Assembly: GCF_039555335.1 (NCBI RefSeq)
Contig: NC_092647.1
Span: forward strand, 6,958,608-7,022,607
Source of the DNA: Amphiura filiformis
Taxonomy: Eukaryota; Echinodermata; Ophiuroidea; Amphilepidida; Amphiuridae
DNA length: 64,000 bases
Direction: 5' to 3'
Position numbers and translations under genes: made by a program. Shown piece by piece: positions 1 through 11,416 of this stretch; within the stretch, counting starts at the first letter, position 1, and each line of letters begins with the position of its first letter. The notes below the pieces were generated by a model. The model made no database searches, was not told where the DNA came from, and saw only the letters and a program-made list of their open reading frames with translations.

Positions 1-315
1 TATTGCCTGCCAGGCATTTTCCTTTATTTTCATAGCATATAAAAATGGGTATGCTTGTACTGCACTAATAAAGGGCACACCACTAAATCAATGCGCCATT
101 TGTGTAACCCTAATGAGTTCCGGTAAAATACAGAAACTATTTGAGGCTTTAGACTTATTAATCAGAAAGAGTGTAGATCTTATAGCTTAAATAAAAGTGG
201 AAAGCCTATACATAAATTTGAGTCACCAAAAAAGACGCATTTTTATCATTATTGAGAAAATAGGTACGCGAATTAAAAAATGGCAGAATCGGGTTTGCAG
301 TCTTGAGAGCATGTC

Positions 316-648
316 AAAACACCAAAAAAATTACGCTCTTTTTGGAAAAAAAATCCATATCTTCAATATGAAAGGGCAAAATGTTCAATTGATCGTCGGC
401 TTTTCCTCCCAGCTACATACACTTTAGATTTATAATATTTACTTCGAGGACTGTTATATATCAATATGTGAAAAATATCAAATTTTAATAATTTGTCATG
501 AAATTTGTATTATATCGTGAATTTCAAAAAATGAAAATTATTTGATATCAGAAAGACATTCTTCGTATTCATAATGTAATTCGATATGTCTGATGTGCTC
601 TCATGTCCCACAAAAATACTGTCGAAACGCTCAAAACGCTCATTCCAG
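316..648 (+). repeat. Single arm of a foldback (palindromic) repeat
   Basis: This stretch is a diverged copy of one arm of the palindrome at 18101-18748. Shared landmarks include CCATATCTTCAATATGAAAG, TTGATCGTCGGCTTTTC, TTTGATATCAGAA and TTCGATATGTCTGATG, in the same order. It ends in the repeated GCTCAAAACGCTC. Only one arm is present, so it is a truncated or solo copy. It lies in what would be intron 1 of the minus-strand GAMT gene. No protein is predicted; the 76-codon frame over it is unsupported. Confidence 0.7.
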
Positions 649-3034
649 ATGCCTTAATTTTCATTGGGGATTTTTGAAATCATCGTTCGTTGAACGATAT
701 TCAGGTGACCTCGAGCCTTTCATATAAATCAATAGTATCTCACTATCAGTTGCGCGATATTTAATCCGGTTCAACTCGGCGTGTCATCATATTTTATTCG
801 TTGCCGTATATATTTTGACGTCACAAAAAGTATTCGCAGCCGAATATTCGCCTTCGAATATTCACTTTGAACCAGCCTTAACCCAGCGTTTGCAAAGACT
901 ATTTCGGGGTTTTCAATCAGCGTTTTACGATACAATTTGCCGGCCAGGATCGGCGTAAAAGTGCTAAAAATACGTCTCGGACATGAAAGATGACATTAAA
1001 ACTATCCTAAATTTTCTTAAAAACCTGAAAAATGTGGAATAATGAAATATTTGATCGGCATTTCTTTTTGACCGGAGTCGGGTAACAGGAAACTGGGAAT
1101 TTGTGTAAAAACAGAAATGTTGAAAAATATTGAGGGCGTTCTACTCAGCAAATGTTTATCTTACAATGGCTTTAAGGGACCCTTCACAAATAATTGTAAC
1201 AGAGAGCCTGATGCAAAAAGAAAAATTCACATATTTTTTTCAGTCAGGGCCCGGCCGGCCCCCCTTTCAGACCTAAGGCTAAAATCACTTTCAGCCCCCC
1301 CCATCTTTTGGCCATTGATAAATGAACATCAAGTCAACCCCATATATGTGAGTGGACGCGGCGAATCAGCCGTAAACTCGGCAAATTGTATTCTGAGTTA
1401 AAGTGTAATGTATGTGAAGGTCGTATTCATAGGTGTATCAATTCGTTGCGACAAGTATCTTATCAAACGCTGTTTAAATCAATCAATAATACTACTGCTG
1501 AAGAGAAAAATAAGGCGTTTTGGGTCAAGCTGGGAGAAAAAAATCCCAGGTCGACCAAAAATAGCGTATCGCACACGATAGACCACCTAAGTTATCGTAA
1601 ATCGGTTTCTCCCAGGTCGACCGTAAATTTTGGGTTGCCACATTCCCGCCACATTCGGCCCATAAGCGCCAGGATTTTTAGCCAAGTCAACCCATGACAA
1701 GCATGCAAATAGCCCTACATACGTGCCCGACCATGGCGATATAGGGGCCTACTACATGTGATGAGTATAAACCATTGAACGGCATTCATTCATAACTTTG
1801 TGCAAGCGCCGGTGTCAGCTGTGACTTCCGACATCAGTTTCAGTGTCTTGGCATCTAAATTAATTCAGTCATAAGCCCGGGTCATAAGCCTCTCATTTCA
1901 GTCGTATAAATTTAATAGAGCAGGCCCTATTCTTGTTTTAGTTTGCAAAATACAGAGGCAGATATAGTCCCGGGATATAGTCATACTTCCAAGTTTTCTT
2001 CTTTCTTGAATTTGCGTCAACATGTAGGCCTAAACTCGCTTAAGCTTACATCCAAGTTCGCATGGACGGTACTACGTCTACGACTCGATGTGTCAGACTT
2101 GTGAGAAAAGGAAAGAGGTCACAAATAGGATCAAATAAAATAATCCAACAAAAAATACCCTGCCTAAAGTGCCGGCCATATAGGCCTACATGTTATTTAA
2201 CTTTATTATTATCCACCACGAATGGAGTGCCAATTTCTATTAGCCTAAGCTGTCTTTCTATCAACAAACGTGGAATCTCCCAGCTTGACCAATTTGGCGA
2301 AAATAAGCTTCTACCTATTTCTATAGAATAGTTCTTGTCTTTGTTTGCTTTGGCTAAATCCTGTTCAAGTGAACAAAGCATTGTATTTTGTCTAGGTACC
2401 GGGGGTATGTATAATCAACAATGAACAATGAGAGGATATTTCTGAACCTCGTTGACTTGGGGATGATTTGAAATGACCGCCAATTATGACTGTTGGATAT
2501 TTATTACCAGAAATGTAGAAAAAGAGACACATGTAGAACCGATCAAAAATACAATTTTGTCGAAGGAACAGAGTTCAACAAATCATAACCCCGCTTTTGG
2601 ATATCGTTTGAAGTCAAATGATATACCATTTTAAAGCTTATCGTATATATTTGCTAAACACGAAATAAAACAAAATTGACCGGGGCCGACTTTACGGCCG
2701 ATTCGCCGCGTCCACTCACATATAGAAAATAGTATTGTAAACTCATGTTCATGTGTTCCACAAGAAAAATTATGCATTTTTGCATCAGCTCCCCCCTTAC
2801 AAGTGTTCATGTGTTTGTGAACGGTCCCTAAATTCAGTAAGCTTATGAAAATTAATTTCAAATTACCAATAGCAACTCCGTTCGGCAGTGAGTACAAATA
2901 AATTTAGATCTGACTTAAGTTAACTTATTTCATAAACGGTAATAATTCGCAATTATCATGCTAGGTTAACACTATTATACTAGAGTAATAATTGAGAAAG
3001 TGCGTAAATGGTAAAGAAAATAATTAGTCCTCAC
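649..3034. other. Non-coding stretch, presumed GAMT intron 1, with an inverted repeat
   Basis: I see no exon here on either strand; GAMT exon 2 motifs such as the methyltransferase VGFGMAI loop are absent. Two inverted segments stand out: 1168-1383 and 2686-2832 share, in opposite orientation, the sequence around TGAGTGGACGCGGCGAATC and an outer GGGACC(C/G)TTCACAAA-like end. Positions 1108-1172 also recur as a direct copy at 23413-23473 (AAAAATATT(G/C)AGGGC, AGCAAATGTT, ACAATGGCTTTAA). These are probably degraded transposon pieces of unknown family. Confidence 0.5.
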
Positions 3035-3203
3035 CTTTGGAGGCCGCGACGGATGCAATCATGTGCATATAAGGAGTTTCCCATCTCTCCATCACAGGCT
3101 TTCCCATTATCTCTAAATGCGTGTTGGCTTCATTGAAATCTGCCCCTGCTTCCTTCCACGAAGTCTTGCAGTTTTCCCCCGAAGCAAAAATTGGTTGCGA
3201 CAT
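3035..3203 (-). CDS. GAMT: Guanidinoacetate N-methyltransferase, first coding exon
   Basis: GAMT methylates guanidinoacetate with S-adenosylmethionine to make creatine, in the cytosol. The translated exon begins [12 protein letters not shown], matching the PIFAPGENC start of vertebrate GAMT, and continues to a near-invariant [14 protein letters not shown] block followed by ASVAASKG. The exon closes at CCAAAG|GTGAGG, a good 5' splice site in phase 1 exactly where the vertebrate first exon ends (after SSKG). I chose the ATG at 3203 because it aligns with the family start; an in-frame upstream ATG at 3305 would add 34 residues with no family match. The SAM-binding core and the rest must lie left of position 1, so intron 1 exceeds 3 kb. 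Seen: sequence match and splice site. Inferred: the gene is functional. Confidence 0.9.
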
Positions 3204-3990
3204 TTTCGTTCCTGAACAAATTATTGTACAATTTGAGAAAATACAAGACAACGGTGTTTTACGGTATAGCGGTACACGTGCTTGTCGCTCCGGAATCCTT
3301 GCCAAATAATCTCCGAAATGTCATCGATAAGTACAGTGTTGCCAGAAAACTATCCCTTTGCGAAATGCCTAATAAATAGACTGACTAAAGTCTTGTGCAT
3401 CCTTCAGAAGAAATTATTGAAAGCAATAAACAAAAGAAAAAAAATTATAAAAAATAAAATTAAAAAAAAATTATGAATAATTGTTTGTGCGCCAAGTTGA
3501 ACTCTTGTAAAATTCTGTCCATTTTGTTTGCTTGCTTTTTTTGCCCATGTTTAGGCGATAATTTGGTTCACCTCAAGAGTGATGCAAGCAGATTCCAGAT
3601 CATTCCACCTGTAAAAAGTGCCCATCCACCATTCTGAAATGATTACCCCTTCTTTGGCTGTGTCTCGTGTCAAAAATCGTTACCCCCTGTCCCCCTCTTT
3701 TGATGTGCCAAAAATCTTTATCCCCATTTTACACATCCATTTTGAGGAAGCCAAATTTAAAAACTTTACTCTAGGCAAAAAATCAAGTGTTGTGTTGCTC
3801 TCAGCAATTGTCCCCAATCCTGAAAAATCAGGGTCACGATTTTTTTGAATGACGATACATTAAAAAAAATGTTTTTTACAACTGATAGGCCTATATTCTA
3901 TTGAAAGGCTGGACAAAGAGGGCAAGTGCCGGGGAACAACCGTTACCGATTTGGCATAGCCTTATCAAATAGCTTACAACAAAGTACCGT
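3204..3990. other. Upstream region of GAMT, no gene seen
   Basis: This stretch should hold the GAMT 5' UTR and promoter (reading leftward). I see no convincing TATA box. 3410-3475 is A-rich. 3615-3845 is one of the degraded TTACCCC/GGGGGTAA-type repeats that recur near 7.3 kb and 28.3 kb. No supported coding region. Confidence 0.4.
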
Positions 3991-3992
3991 AT

Positions 3993-6537
3993 GCTGGTTT
4001 CATACTTTCCTGCCGCTTGCCGCTTTGCCGCTCTGAAGATGATTTTACTTCACTGCGCAATCTCACTAAAAACGCTAGCGGTGACCAGCGGCAAGCCGAT
4101 ATATCGATTACTCCACCGCTTTGCCGCGGCGGCAGCACCGCTGGGAGTTGAATTCAAGTCACCTCGGGCGGTGCACACCGTCATCATCCCTATATCTTCG
4201 TGTTAAAAATTGCCGTGGTAGTACGATGAATCCTCACGTTTTTCAACAACTACGCATGGTGATTTTTTTCGAGATAGGCCGTGCGACTCAGGCTATGCAT
4301 ACAATTTGAGATTTTGAGAGCCGGCCACACTGTTTCTATTCTATGTTTTACGATTTTCGCATGATCAGTATATGGCTGGCCGTAACCGCCACAACGTGGA
4401 GCTGCTACGCGTAGCTTACTTTTCGCTTCGCGGAGCTAAATTGACCAATCATGTTAGATCTTTTCATTACGCGGAGCCAGTTGATGCATCATCGTTCCAG
4501 AGAGAAAAACTCTTGCCAAAATTAATGTTTACTATGTGGATTTTAAATGAATCGAATGTAAATAAACCACAAACAGTTGTACAGGATCAATACCATTGTT
4601 TGATTAGTGTATAGTCAATGTTACCTTGCATGCATGTGCCATGTGTGTGGCGTGTTTGTTTGTTTGTCTACTGTGTCAGGCCAGGATCACTGACACCCAC
4701 GGTACTGATACTGTCATACTATCACGGTGATCATATTGTTGAATGTTGTTGACTTTAAAATAATCATGATGCAGTCATGTCTACAGTAGAATTCACCACG
4801 ACCTTAAACCCCATTAAAAGCTATTAAACCAAGATAACACTCAATGAAAACAGCTCAACTATGTTACATCAGATCTTCTCTGGTTAAATACACACTGCAC
4901 TTGTGTCTGTTTTACCTGTGCAATGAACAATGAGCTGGTATTATAGTTTCAGTTGGGTGAATGATTATAAAGCGAATGCAAGGTAACAATACTGTCTGGG
5001 CTTTTGTTTACGAAATGAGACAATAGTCTGCTTATTGTTAACCAGCGTTCTTGAAAATGAGAAGCATAATGGTTTGCAGACTTAACACGGTTTAGAAATA
5101 ATTTGTTCATATTTTTTGGTGTTATCTGTCGTTTACATATCCTTCCTAAAACACAAAAGTACCAATATTTCCAAACACCTAAATTAGCTAAAAATTTAGG
5201 AAATGTTACAAAACTATATTTTCTAGAATTTCAGAGAATACTTTAAATATTGACTGGTTATTTTTTACACAGTGACGTCATATAGGCAATGGCATAATAC
5301 TTCTAACATACACTAGGTCACGCGTCAATGGTGAGCGCACTGAGTATTGTGTATAGGAAAACGGGCAGTACCGTAACTACAGTATGTATGGCCTACTACT
5401 AGTATATAAAGTAAATCCGAACTGGTTTGCTGAAGGTCGAATTCCGCAGGCCACGCCGCGCAAGATGTACAAATCAGCTCCCGGCGATCTGCAGATCGCA
5501 GAATTGTGTGCATGGTTTACCACCACTCTGCCTAGCTATATAGTTGTGTACAATACTGTATGAGTTTCTTGTGAGTGCATGTCCATCTTAATAATAAGTC
5601 GGTTCGTACTTTTCATAAATTACTTTTTGAATCATAACTATCGTGACCGAGGATATCTTGCAACTACGTGAAGCTCGTCTGGCAAATTCTTAATGACTAA
5701 ATTCGCTTCACGTAATGAGTAAGTCGTACTTGATTGGTCAGTTTTACCTCCGAGTAATGAAAAACTCTAACATGATTGGTCAATTTGGCTCCACGGAACA
5801 AAAAGTCAGCTACGCGTAGCAGCTCCACGTTGTGGCGGTTGCGGCCTACCATATCAGTATCCCATATGATATTTCTATTGTAAGAAAATTTTATTTGTTG
5901 TCACGTAAATCACAGGTTTCGTTTAAATGTACTAACTGGAAATTAAATTAACTAATTAGTGAGGACCGGTATTTTGCTGTGGATATGTTTAACTGCAATT
6001 TTGATGTAAAACATTTGAAATCCGCTGTAAATATTTTGATAATATTCAACTCTTTGAGAAAATTATTTTATAAAGGAATGCTGGTAAAACCAGGTGCAAT
6101 ACAATGTACATTATTGACACACTATCACGCTCTTTATCTTCGTCAATAATAGAATAATCGATTTCAATCGAATTGAATGCATGAGTTTGTAGTTGACTAC
6201 TGAGCGACCTAAGCGATCGATTGCTAGCCAATCAGATAGAACTCCTTTTCTTGCGTTCAGTGAAATACCACTCGCCTGTCGCTCACTACCACTCGCCCGT
6301 CGCTCACCAACGGAGTATTAAATTTATATTTATCGTATAGGACGTCGACACTGTGCGGTGCCGCTCTGACGTATGAGAACAAAATACGATTTTGGAGCGG
6401 TGCTGAGCGGCAAGAGTAGCTTTCAGAGTCATGCCGCTGCCGCTTAGCGGTGTGCCGCTCCGCTTGCAGAAAAGTACAAGCGGCATGATGAAGCGTCATG
6501 CCGCTCAGCGGCAAGCGGCAGAAAGTATGAAACCAGC
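3993..6537. mobile_element. DNA transposon/MITE with 31-bp terminal inverted repeats, split by a nested element
   Basis: The left end reads GCTGGTTTCATACTTTC(C)TGCCGC and the right end is its inverted copy, about 31 bp matching with one extra base. Both sub-ends are rich in GCCGCT motifs. The intact relative at 45602-45888 is only 287 bp, so this copy appears expanded by insertions; 4372-5852 is one with its own target duplication. A short imperfect duplication, CACTCGCC(T/C)GTCGCTCAC, lies at 6268-6308. No transposase frame is visible, so it is non-autonomous. Flanking target duplication is not clear. Confidence 0.65.
4372..5852. mobile_element. Nested non-autonomous DNA element with 8-bp target duplication
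   Basis: The 1481-bp unit begins ATGGCTGGCCGTAACCGCC and ends in the inverted form (ATGGTAGGCCGCAACCGCC when reversed); the match runs on through CACAACGTGGAGCTGCTACG, about 44 bp with few mismatches. Both sides carry the same 8 bp, ATCAGTAT (4364-4371 and 5853-5860), a target-site duplication. An 8-bp duplication is usual for hAT, P and Merlin groups; the termini do not decide between them. Subterminal direct and inverted CCAATCATGTTAGA-like segments recur at 4442-4460 and 5770-5790. No transposase frame. Confidence 0.8.
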
Positions 6538-6757
6538 TTAAAGGTCCGTTCATACTACCACCGCATTTGCGATGCGTTGCTTTGCGATGCCGATATATCG
6601 ATTACTTTTGCCGCAACTCAACGCAACTCGTCGCATTTCCAGGTTAAAATGTATTTAACTTTATTGCGATATCGCAATGCAGTAGATGCGGTGCGACAAC
6701 GCATCGCATCGCAAAGCAACGCATCGCAGATGCGGTGGTAGTATGAACGAACCTTAA
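6538..6757. mobile_element. MITE with ~50-bp inverted ends and TTAA target sites
   Basis: Ends are GGTCCGTTCATACTACCACC and its inverted partner GGTTCGTTCATACTACCACC; the match continues through GCATTTGCGATGCGTTGC. TTAA stands at 6538-6541 and 6754-6757, the duplication expected of piggyBac-type insertion. The core is about 115 bp. It abuts the right end of the 3993-6537 element, sharing the TTAA. Too short to code. Confidence 0.75.
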
Positions 6758-6919
6758 TGGCGCTATGATAGAGTTCATGGAAACGAGAGAGCGCCATCCC
6801 TGTAAATGCCACTGATCATTAAGGGTACGTGTAGTTAAAGGGTGAAACCTATCAACACATACAATTATGAACAAGATCGAACAAACTTGTTCATGAATGC
6901 GGTAATCATTCACCTGATA

Positions 6920-7020
6920 CGTTGTGGCCCAGTGAGCAGAGCATTAGACTATAGTGCGAGGATAAAGAGAACTTGTGGAGAAGATTGATGGTTCGAATCT
7001 CATGCAGTAATTTCTGACAG
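6920..7020 (+). repeat. tRNA-derived SINE fragment
   Basis: GTGGCCCAGTGAGCAGAGCA resembles an RNA polymerase III A box and GGTTCGAATCT at 6992-7002 is a B box, spaced about as in tRNA genes. The stretch between does not fold into a plausible anticodon arm, so this is a tRNA-derived SINE head rather than a tRNA gene. Confidence 0.45.
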
Positions 7021-7195
7021 ATTGTGATGTCTGTCAATGTTTTTTTTTCTGATTTGAGCGGAAATTCTATTCTCTATTTTCTTGATTTTATCTTTAACAT
7101 TGTTTATATAATTTTATTATTTTATCTGGTAGGCCTATGTGTCTTTTTTCATGATTCTTTGTTTTTATCGTTTCATTTTAGAGTAACTCAATCCA

Positions 7196-7935
7196 TGTCC
7201 ATTCAATCAAATGTTGTAATGAACCTATTTGATTGTATAGGCATTTGTTATGTGTCTGAGACGAACTGTCGCGTGCGACAAGTCTTTCAATTCGCGCGAG
7301 TGTCCTTGCCTATATGCATCAGTGGTCATAAGAGGTATATCATTTTATTCGAAGGGGGGGGGGTCCCAAATATACGGGGGTCATAATAAAGTCTTGGAAA
7401 GAATAATAGGAGGAGGTCATAAAATGTTTTATGACCAAAATGTAGGGAGTCACACGATGACCACAGAAAGTGTGTTATTTTATTCAAAAAGACTGATTTC
7501 AATACAATTTTGGGGTTTGGGATCATAACATTTTTGTTGCCGAAATAGTAGGTGCGCAATTTTATTGACGCCCCACCCCTTCCGAAAAAAATGATAGCAC
7601 TCTAAGAGGATTCAGAAGATAACCTCTGCCCCAATAATCCCTAGCTATATTTGTTTGAAACTGTTCCGCGGAGGATGTATCATAATAGGCTCAGTCTTCA
7701 AATGATATAAAAAAAATTTGAATGAGTGAACGAACAAAATCATACAACGACCAACTGAATAGAGGCTGTGCATATGAAGTATATCCCCGGGAGTATATCA
7801 TCCCGTAAATATGGCGGACTACTCAAATGCATTCAACAAAAGCATGATTGCATCTACCGCGACAGTTCGTCTCACACACATAACAAAATGCACTACGATC
7901 AAATAGGTTGATGACAACATTTGATTGAATGGACT
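7196..7935. mobile_element. Inverted-repeat element enclosing a GGGGGTCATA-type repeat
   Basis: Arms 7196-7282 and 7851-7935 are inverted copies, sharing TCCATTCAATCAAATGTTGT, CAACCTATTTGAT and GAGACGAACTGTCGCG. Between them, 7345-7470 carries poly-G tracts with GGGGGTCATAATA and AGGAGGTCATAAAA, like 28260-28640. No real coding frame. Confidence 0.55.
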
Positions 7936-8650
7936 GCACTGTGCCATGATTACGGGGAAGAAACCTGTTCAAATCCTTTGTTTGGAGCCAATCGATAAAC
8001 GCAAGGCCTCAATAGCTATCATTGAATACTGGCTAGGATTCCACAACACAATGAGAACATGTTATAAGGCGATTTGGAAGACACACAATACGGCTTTCCA
8101 TATTATGTGCACTCAATAACTATTCAGTATCGAAGCCCGGTATCAAAGTTACGTAATGTTACTATGTCAACGGAATCACGCGCTTAAGTAATGAACCACG
8201 ATCGAAACAATCAGTACACAAAACAGGCATACCAAAATAGCGTGATCGTATAATGATCGCCATACAAACAGTGCTTGGTTCCGATACCATCACGGAGTTA
8301 CGTAACTACTTCGTGGTCTGATAGTTACATGATCAATGGTCTGATCTACTTGGGTTCGATCCTTTTGAGAAAAGAAAAAATAGCTGATCATTTATAATGC
8401 ATAAATGAATAAAGTAATGAAGTTACACAATTTGAAACATTGAGGCCGTTCTATTTTTCGAAGGTCATTTAACTGTTAAATGTAGTGGAATATATCACGC
8501 ATTGATAGGTAGCAGGTGGAGCAAATTTTGTCAGCGGTTTTTGTTGCCGTTTGTTCGCAGTGCCTATTTATCTAAAAAAAATAAGAAAATTAGAATTAAA
8601 TTTAAAAAATCACAATATTCGTTCGTAAAATGGGGACAAAATCCAAAAAC
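7936..8650. other. Gene-free stretch
   Basis: No gene seen. A loose inverted pair joins 8131-8155 (CCGGTATCAAAGTTACGTAA) with 8285-8310 (TTACGTAACTCC), perhaps the ends of a small MITE. The remainder is AT-rich single-copy-looking sequence. Confidence 0.35.
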
Positions 8651-8654
8651 ATTT

Positions 8655-8760
8655 CTTGACCCTTCTTCACATAAAAGTGGGGGCAGAAATCAAGATTCGA
8701 ACAAGTACCATTCACCATTCAAGGCGCACCCTCTACCGACTGAGCTAACGGGTCAGACAA
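8655..8760 (-). repeat. tRNA-derived SINE or tRNA pseudogene
   Basis: Read on the minus strand, TTAGCTCAGTCGGTAGAG (A box and D arm) is followed about 28 nt later by GTTCGAATCTT (B box). The region between does not form a good anticodon stem and the acceptor stem does not close, so a working tRNA is unlikely. A SINE head is the best reading. Confidence 0.6.
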
Positions 8761-9835
8761 TATAGAAGGGTGTAATTTTGAACTGAAGAATATTAAAAAA
8801 TATGAAGAAATTACAATGTTATAAAAAGATTTACCAAAATGAGTTAGGTATAACGTATGAATCGATTTACAAATTAAGTCCAATGGCATTTTGAGAAAGA
8901 ATACCTGAAGAAACCCCAAAACATTTGCTGCTCTAGCAATTAACCTAGTGACCTAAAGTATTGGGTCATGTCACGATATTTTTTTCTGAGGCATTATGTC
9001 CAGTTTGCTCAATTTAACATATACGTATCCTTAATGCTGTTGAGATTTTACAAGGATGGCGCTCTCACATTTCTAAGAATCCAAAAGCGCCATTAGGCGA
9101 ACGTTTACGGTAGCCTACAACACTTACAACAAAGGGCCTAAAAATCTCTTGAGTATCCGAAGGCGATCATCATCAGTCCTAAGGGGGGGGGGGAATAGGA
9201 GAAGTTGCGTGAGCAGGTCTTAAAAGTCATGCACAGGTCTCAAACCCCCCGATTGTTCTAAAATTTTCACCTTGCTTTGGTCGCTAATTCCCAAATATTT
9301 CCCCCGATTCAGGGTGCATTCCCGGGGTGCATTTCACTGACTTTTGACAAAAGTGGGGAGAGCATTCTCCCACCCCTTCGCATGTCACTGTGTAGAGTTC
9401 AGTTGGCAAGACTTCTTTACTGGCCCAGTACTGTCACTGGGGGCACCGTATGGGTATCTGCTCCAACCAGGCTGGCTCCAACCGAAACTTGACCCTTTTT
9501 TGTACCGCGCCGAAATCCAAAAGACTCCTTTTATTTCAAATAGAGCACTGAAAGATGCTTGATTTAAATTTCAACTCTAAAAGACCCCTAAATTCCTTAT
9601 TCCTCACATTCCTGAGTTTTCACCAAGATTTTCAACCTGAAAGCCAAGAAACCCCTTACCCCTTTTAAGTTTTATTGCAAGTCTAAACACTTTTGAATGT
9701 TTTGGGTCTATTTGGCTTCGGCTTCTGAAATTTGGGCGCCAATCGTAATACTGCAGGCAAAACCGGAAATTTTACAGGAGGAAAAATTGACCTGGAAATT
9801 GAGGGATGGATTAAGGGGTCGGTCACCCAATTTTG
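8761..9835. other. Gene-free stretch
   Basis: No supported gene. A short poly-G run lies at 9183-9194, and degraded CCCC-rich segments at 9245-9660 resemble the other GGGGTC-type repeats of the window. Short open frames here have no family resemblance. Confidence 0.35.
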
Positions 9836-10020
9836 CACATTATTATGTTTTGATGGATCCAAGTTGTGATAATATTGGATCCAAAACATAATAATGATAA
9901 AATTGATGCTTTACGCTAATATTTATTGGTCTCGCTATGAGTTGTAAATATTGGACTCGACTACGTCTCGTCCAATATTTTAAAACTCATAGCTCGACCA
10001 ATAAATATGGGCTCAACCGA
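9836..10020. repeat. Two adjacent perfect-looking hairpins
   Basis: First hairpin: ATTATTATGTTTTGATGGATCC near 9838 pairs with GGATCCAAAACATAATAATG ending at 9895. Second: ATATTTATTGGTC and TGAGTTGTAAATATTGGAC (9919-9957) pair with the segment ending ACCAATAAATAT (to 10008). These are probably ends of short palindromic elements. Confidence 0.55.
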
Positions 10021-10731
10021 TCCAATTTTATATCAGTATTTTTAGTGGGGCCTGTGAGTTAATGTCTTGGTTCTCGTCCAGAGGATTTTCATGAATGGAT
10101 GAGGGAGGGAGGTTATTCCAATCCAATGTATATTAATGCGCATTGTCAGTAGTTTGCGGTATTTTCCAACAGTGCTCGAGGAAACGATGAGGCCTTATTT
10201 TTCAAATGTGTTCTGAGCCTGAAATCCCTTAGAGAAGCCTCCCGAGTAGCCTACTATCAGTGTAGTGTACCGTACAAAAAGTGAAGTGATCCGTGTTCGG
10301 GTCTCTAACAAACTTATTTTTATGTATGAACATTTCATAAACCATTCAAAAATCAAAAATCTAACAAAAATTAAAAATCTTAAAAAAATCATCATATCAT
10401 TTTGTAAAGCGCTCTTTTTTAAAAGTCATAGTTCATTGAATTTAGGCCTACAACCGTATGACAAAACAGGCGAAAATAGTAACTTTTTGCAATTTAAAGA
10501 GAATTGACCATTGCTCATTCTAGTGACTCTAGTATGTAGACAATATTATATTAGTGTGCTTTTTCATTTAATGACATAAAAATATTGTAAGGAACACTTG
10601 AGGTTTTGACCTTTAAAACCTACATTTTTGTCAAAAAATGTGCTGATAGGTAGGCCTACCGTAGCTTTCAACAGATTTTCCACATTCGCCTTGCTATAAC
10701 AGTATAACATTGAATTGTGTTATCTGTTGAC
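10021..10731. other. Gene-free stretch
   Basis: No coding region supported. A lysine-rich frame at 10265-10507 arises from repeated AAAAAT(C/T) sequence (ATCAAAAATCTAACAAAAATT) and is low complexity. TAGGCCTA occurs at 10443 and 10652. Confidence 0.35.
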
Positions 10732-11416
10732 CTACCCAACAAACACAAAAACGTTTTAAAAACGTTTTAAATAAGTTATATTTTGGCTTTTGGTTTAAGT
10801 AAAAACGTTTTAATAACATTAAAATGTCGGGTTATATAAAGGTCATGATAACGTTTTAAAACGTTTTGTATGAAAAACACTACAACAATATTTTTAAATG
10901 TTATTGTAAACTATTTTTGCCAACATTTTGGCCAAATATTGTGTCAATACTTAAATAACATTATGTTAAAATATTTGAACCCAGCAAACACAGAAATGTT
11001 CTTAAAATGTTTTTTTCAAAACGTTTTAATAACATTTAAATGTCGGGCTATATAAAGGTCATGAAAACGTTTTTAAAACGTTATTGAAAATATTTTGAGC
11101 AAACATTTTTCGCAAAATATTTTTTCAACCCCAAAATAACATCCTGATTAGAATGTTTTGTATCAAGTTTTCAAGAATGTTTTTGGAATGTTATTAAAAC
11201 GTTTTTATACCCTTTATATAACCCGACATTTAAACGTTTTCTGTAAAACAGTTTTGTTTGCTTGAGCAGTAGATTATCAAAAAATGTTTTTTAAGGTTAT
11301 GAAAACGTTTTATACTCTTAATATACCCTTTATATAACCCGACATTTAAATGTTTTCTGACAACCTTTTATAACCTTTTGCGAATGATGTCGAAAACGTT
11401 TTGTGTTTGCTGGGTA
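10732..11416. mobile_element. AACGTTTT-rich inverted-repeat element (ACCCAGCAAACAC ends)
   Basis: The left end CTACCCAACAAACACAAAAA and right end (reversed) CTACCCAGCAAACACAAAAC form terminal inverted repeats of about 25 bp. The body is built of AACGTTTT blocks and two orientations of a TGTCGGGTTATATAAAGGTC segment (10825, 11040, and inverted at 11205 and 11325). An internal CCCAGCAAACACAGAAATG at 10980 suggests two fused units. Non-coding; family not named. Confidence 0.65.

Noticed and set aside
8655-8760. Minus-strand tRNA gene
   Set aside because: A and B boxes are present but the acceptor stem does not pair and no clear anticodon arm forms; reported as SINE/pseudogene.
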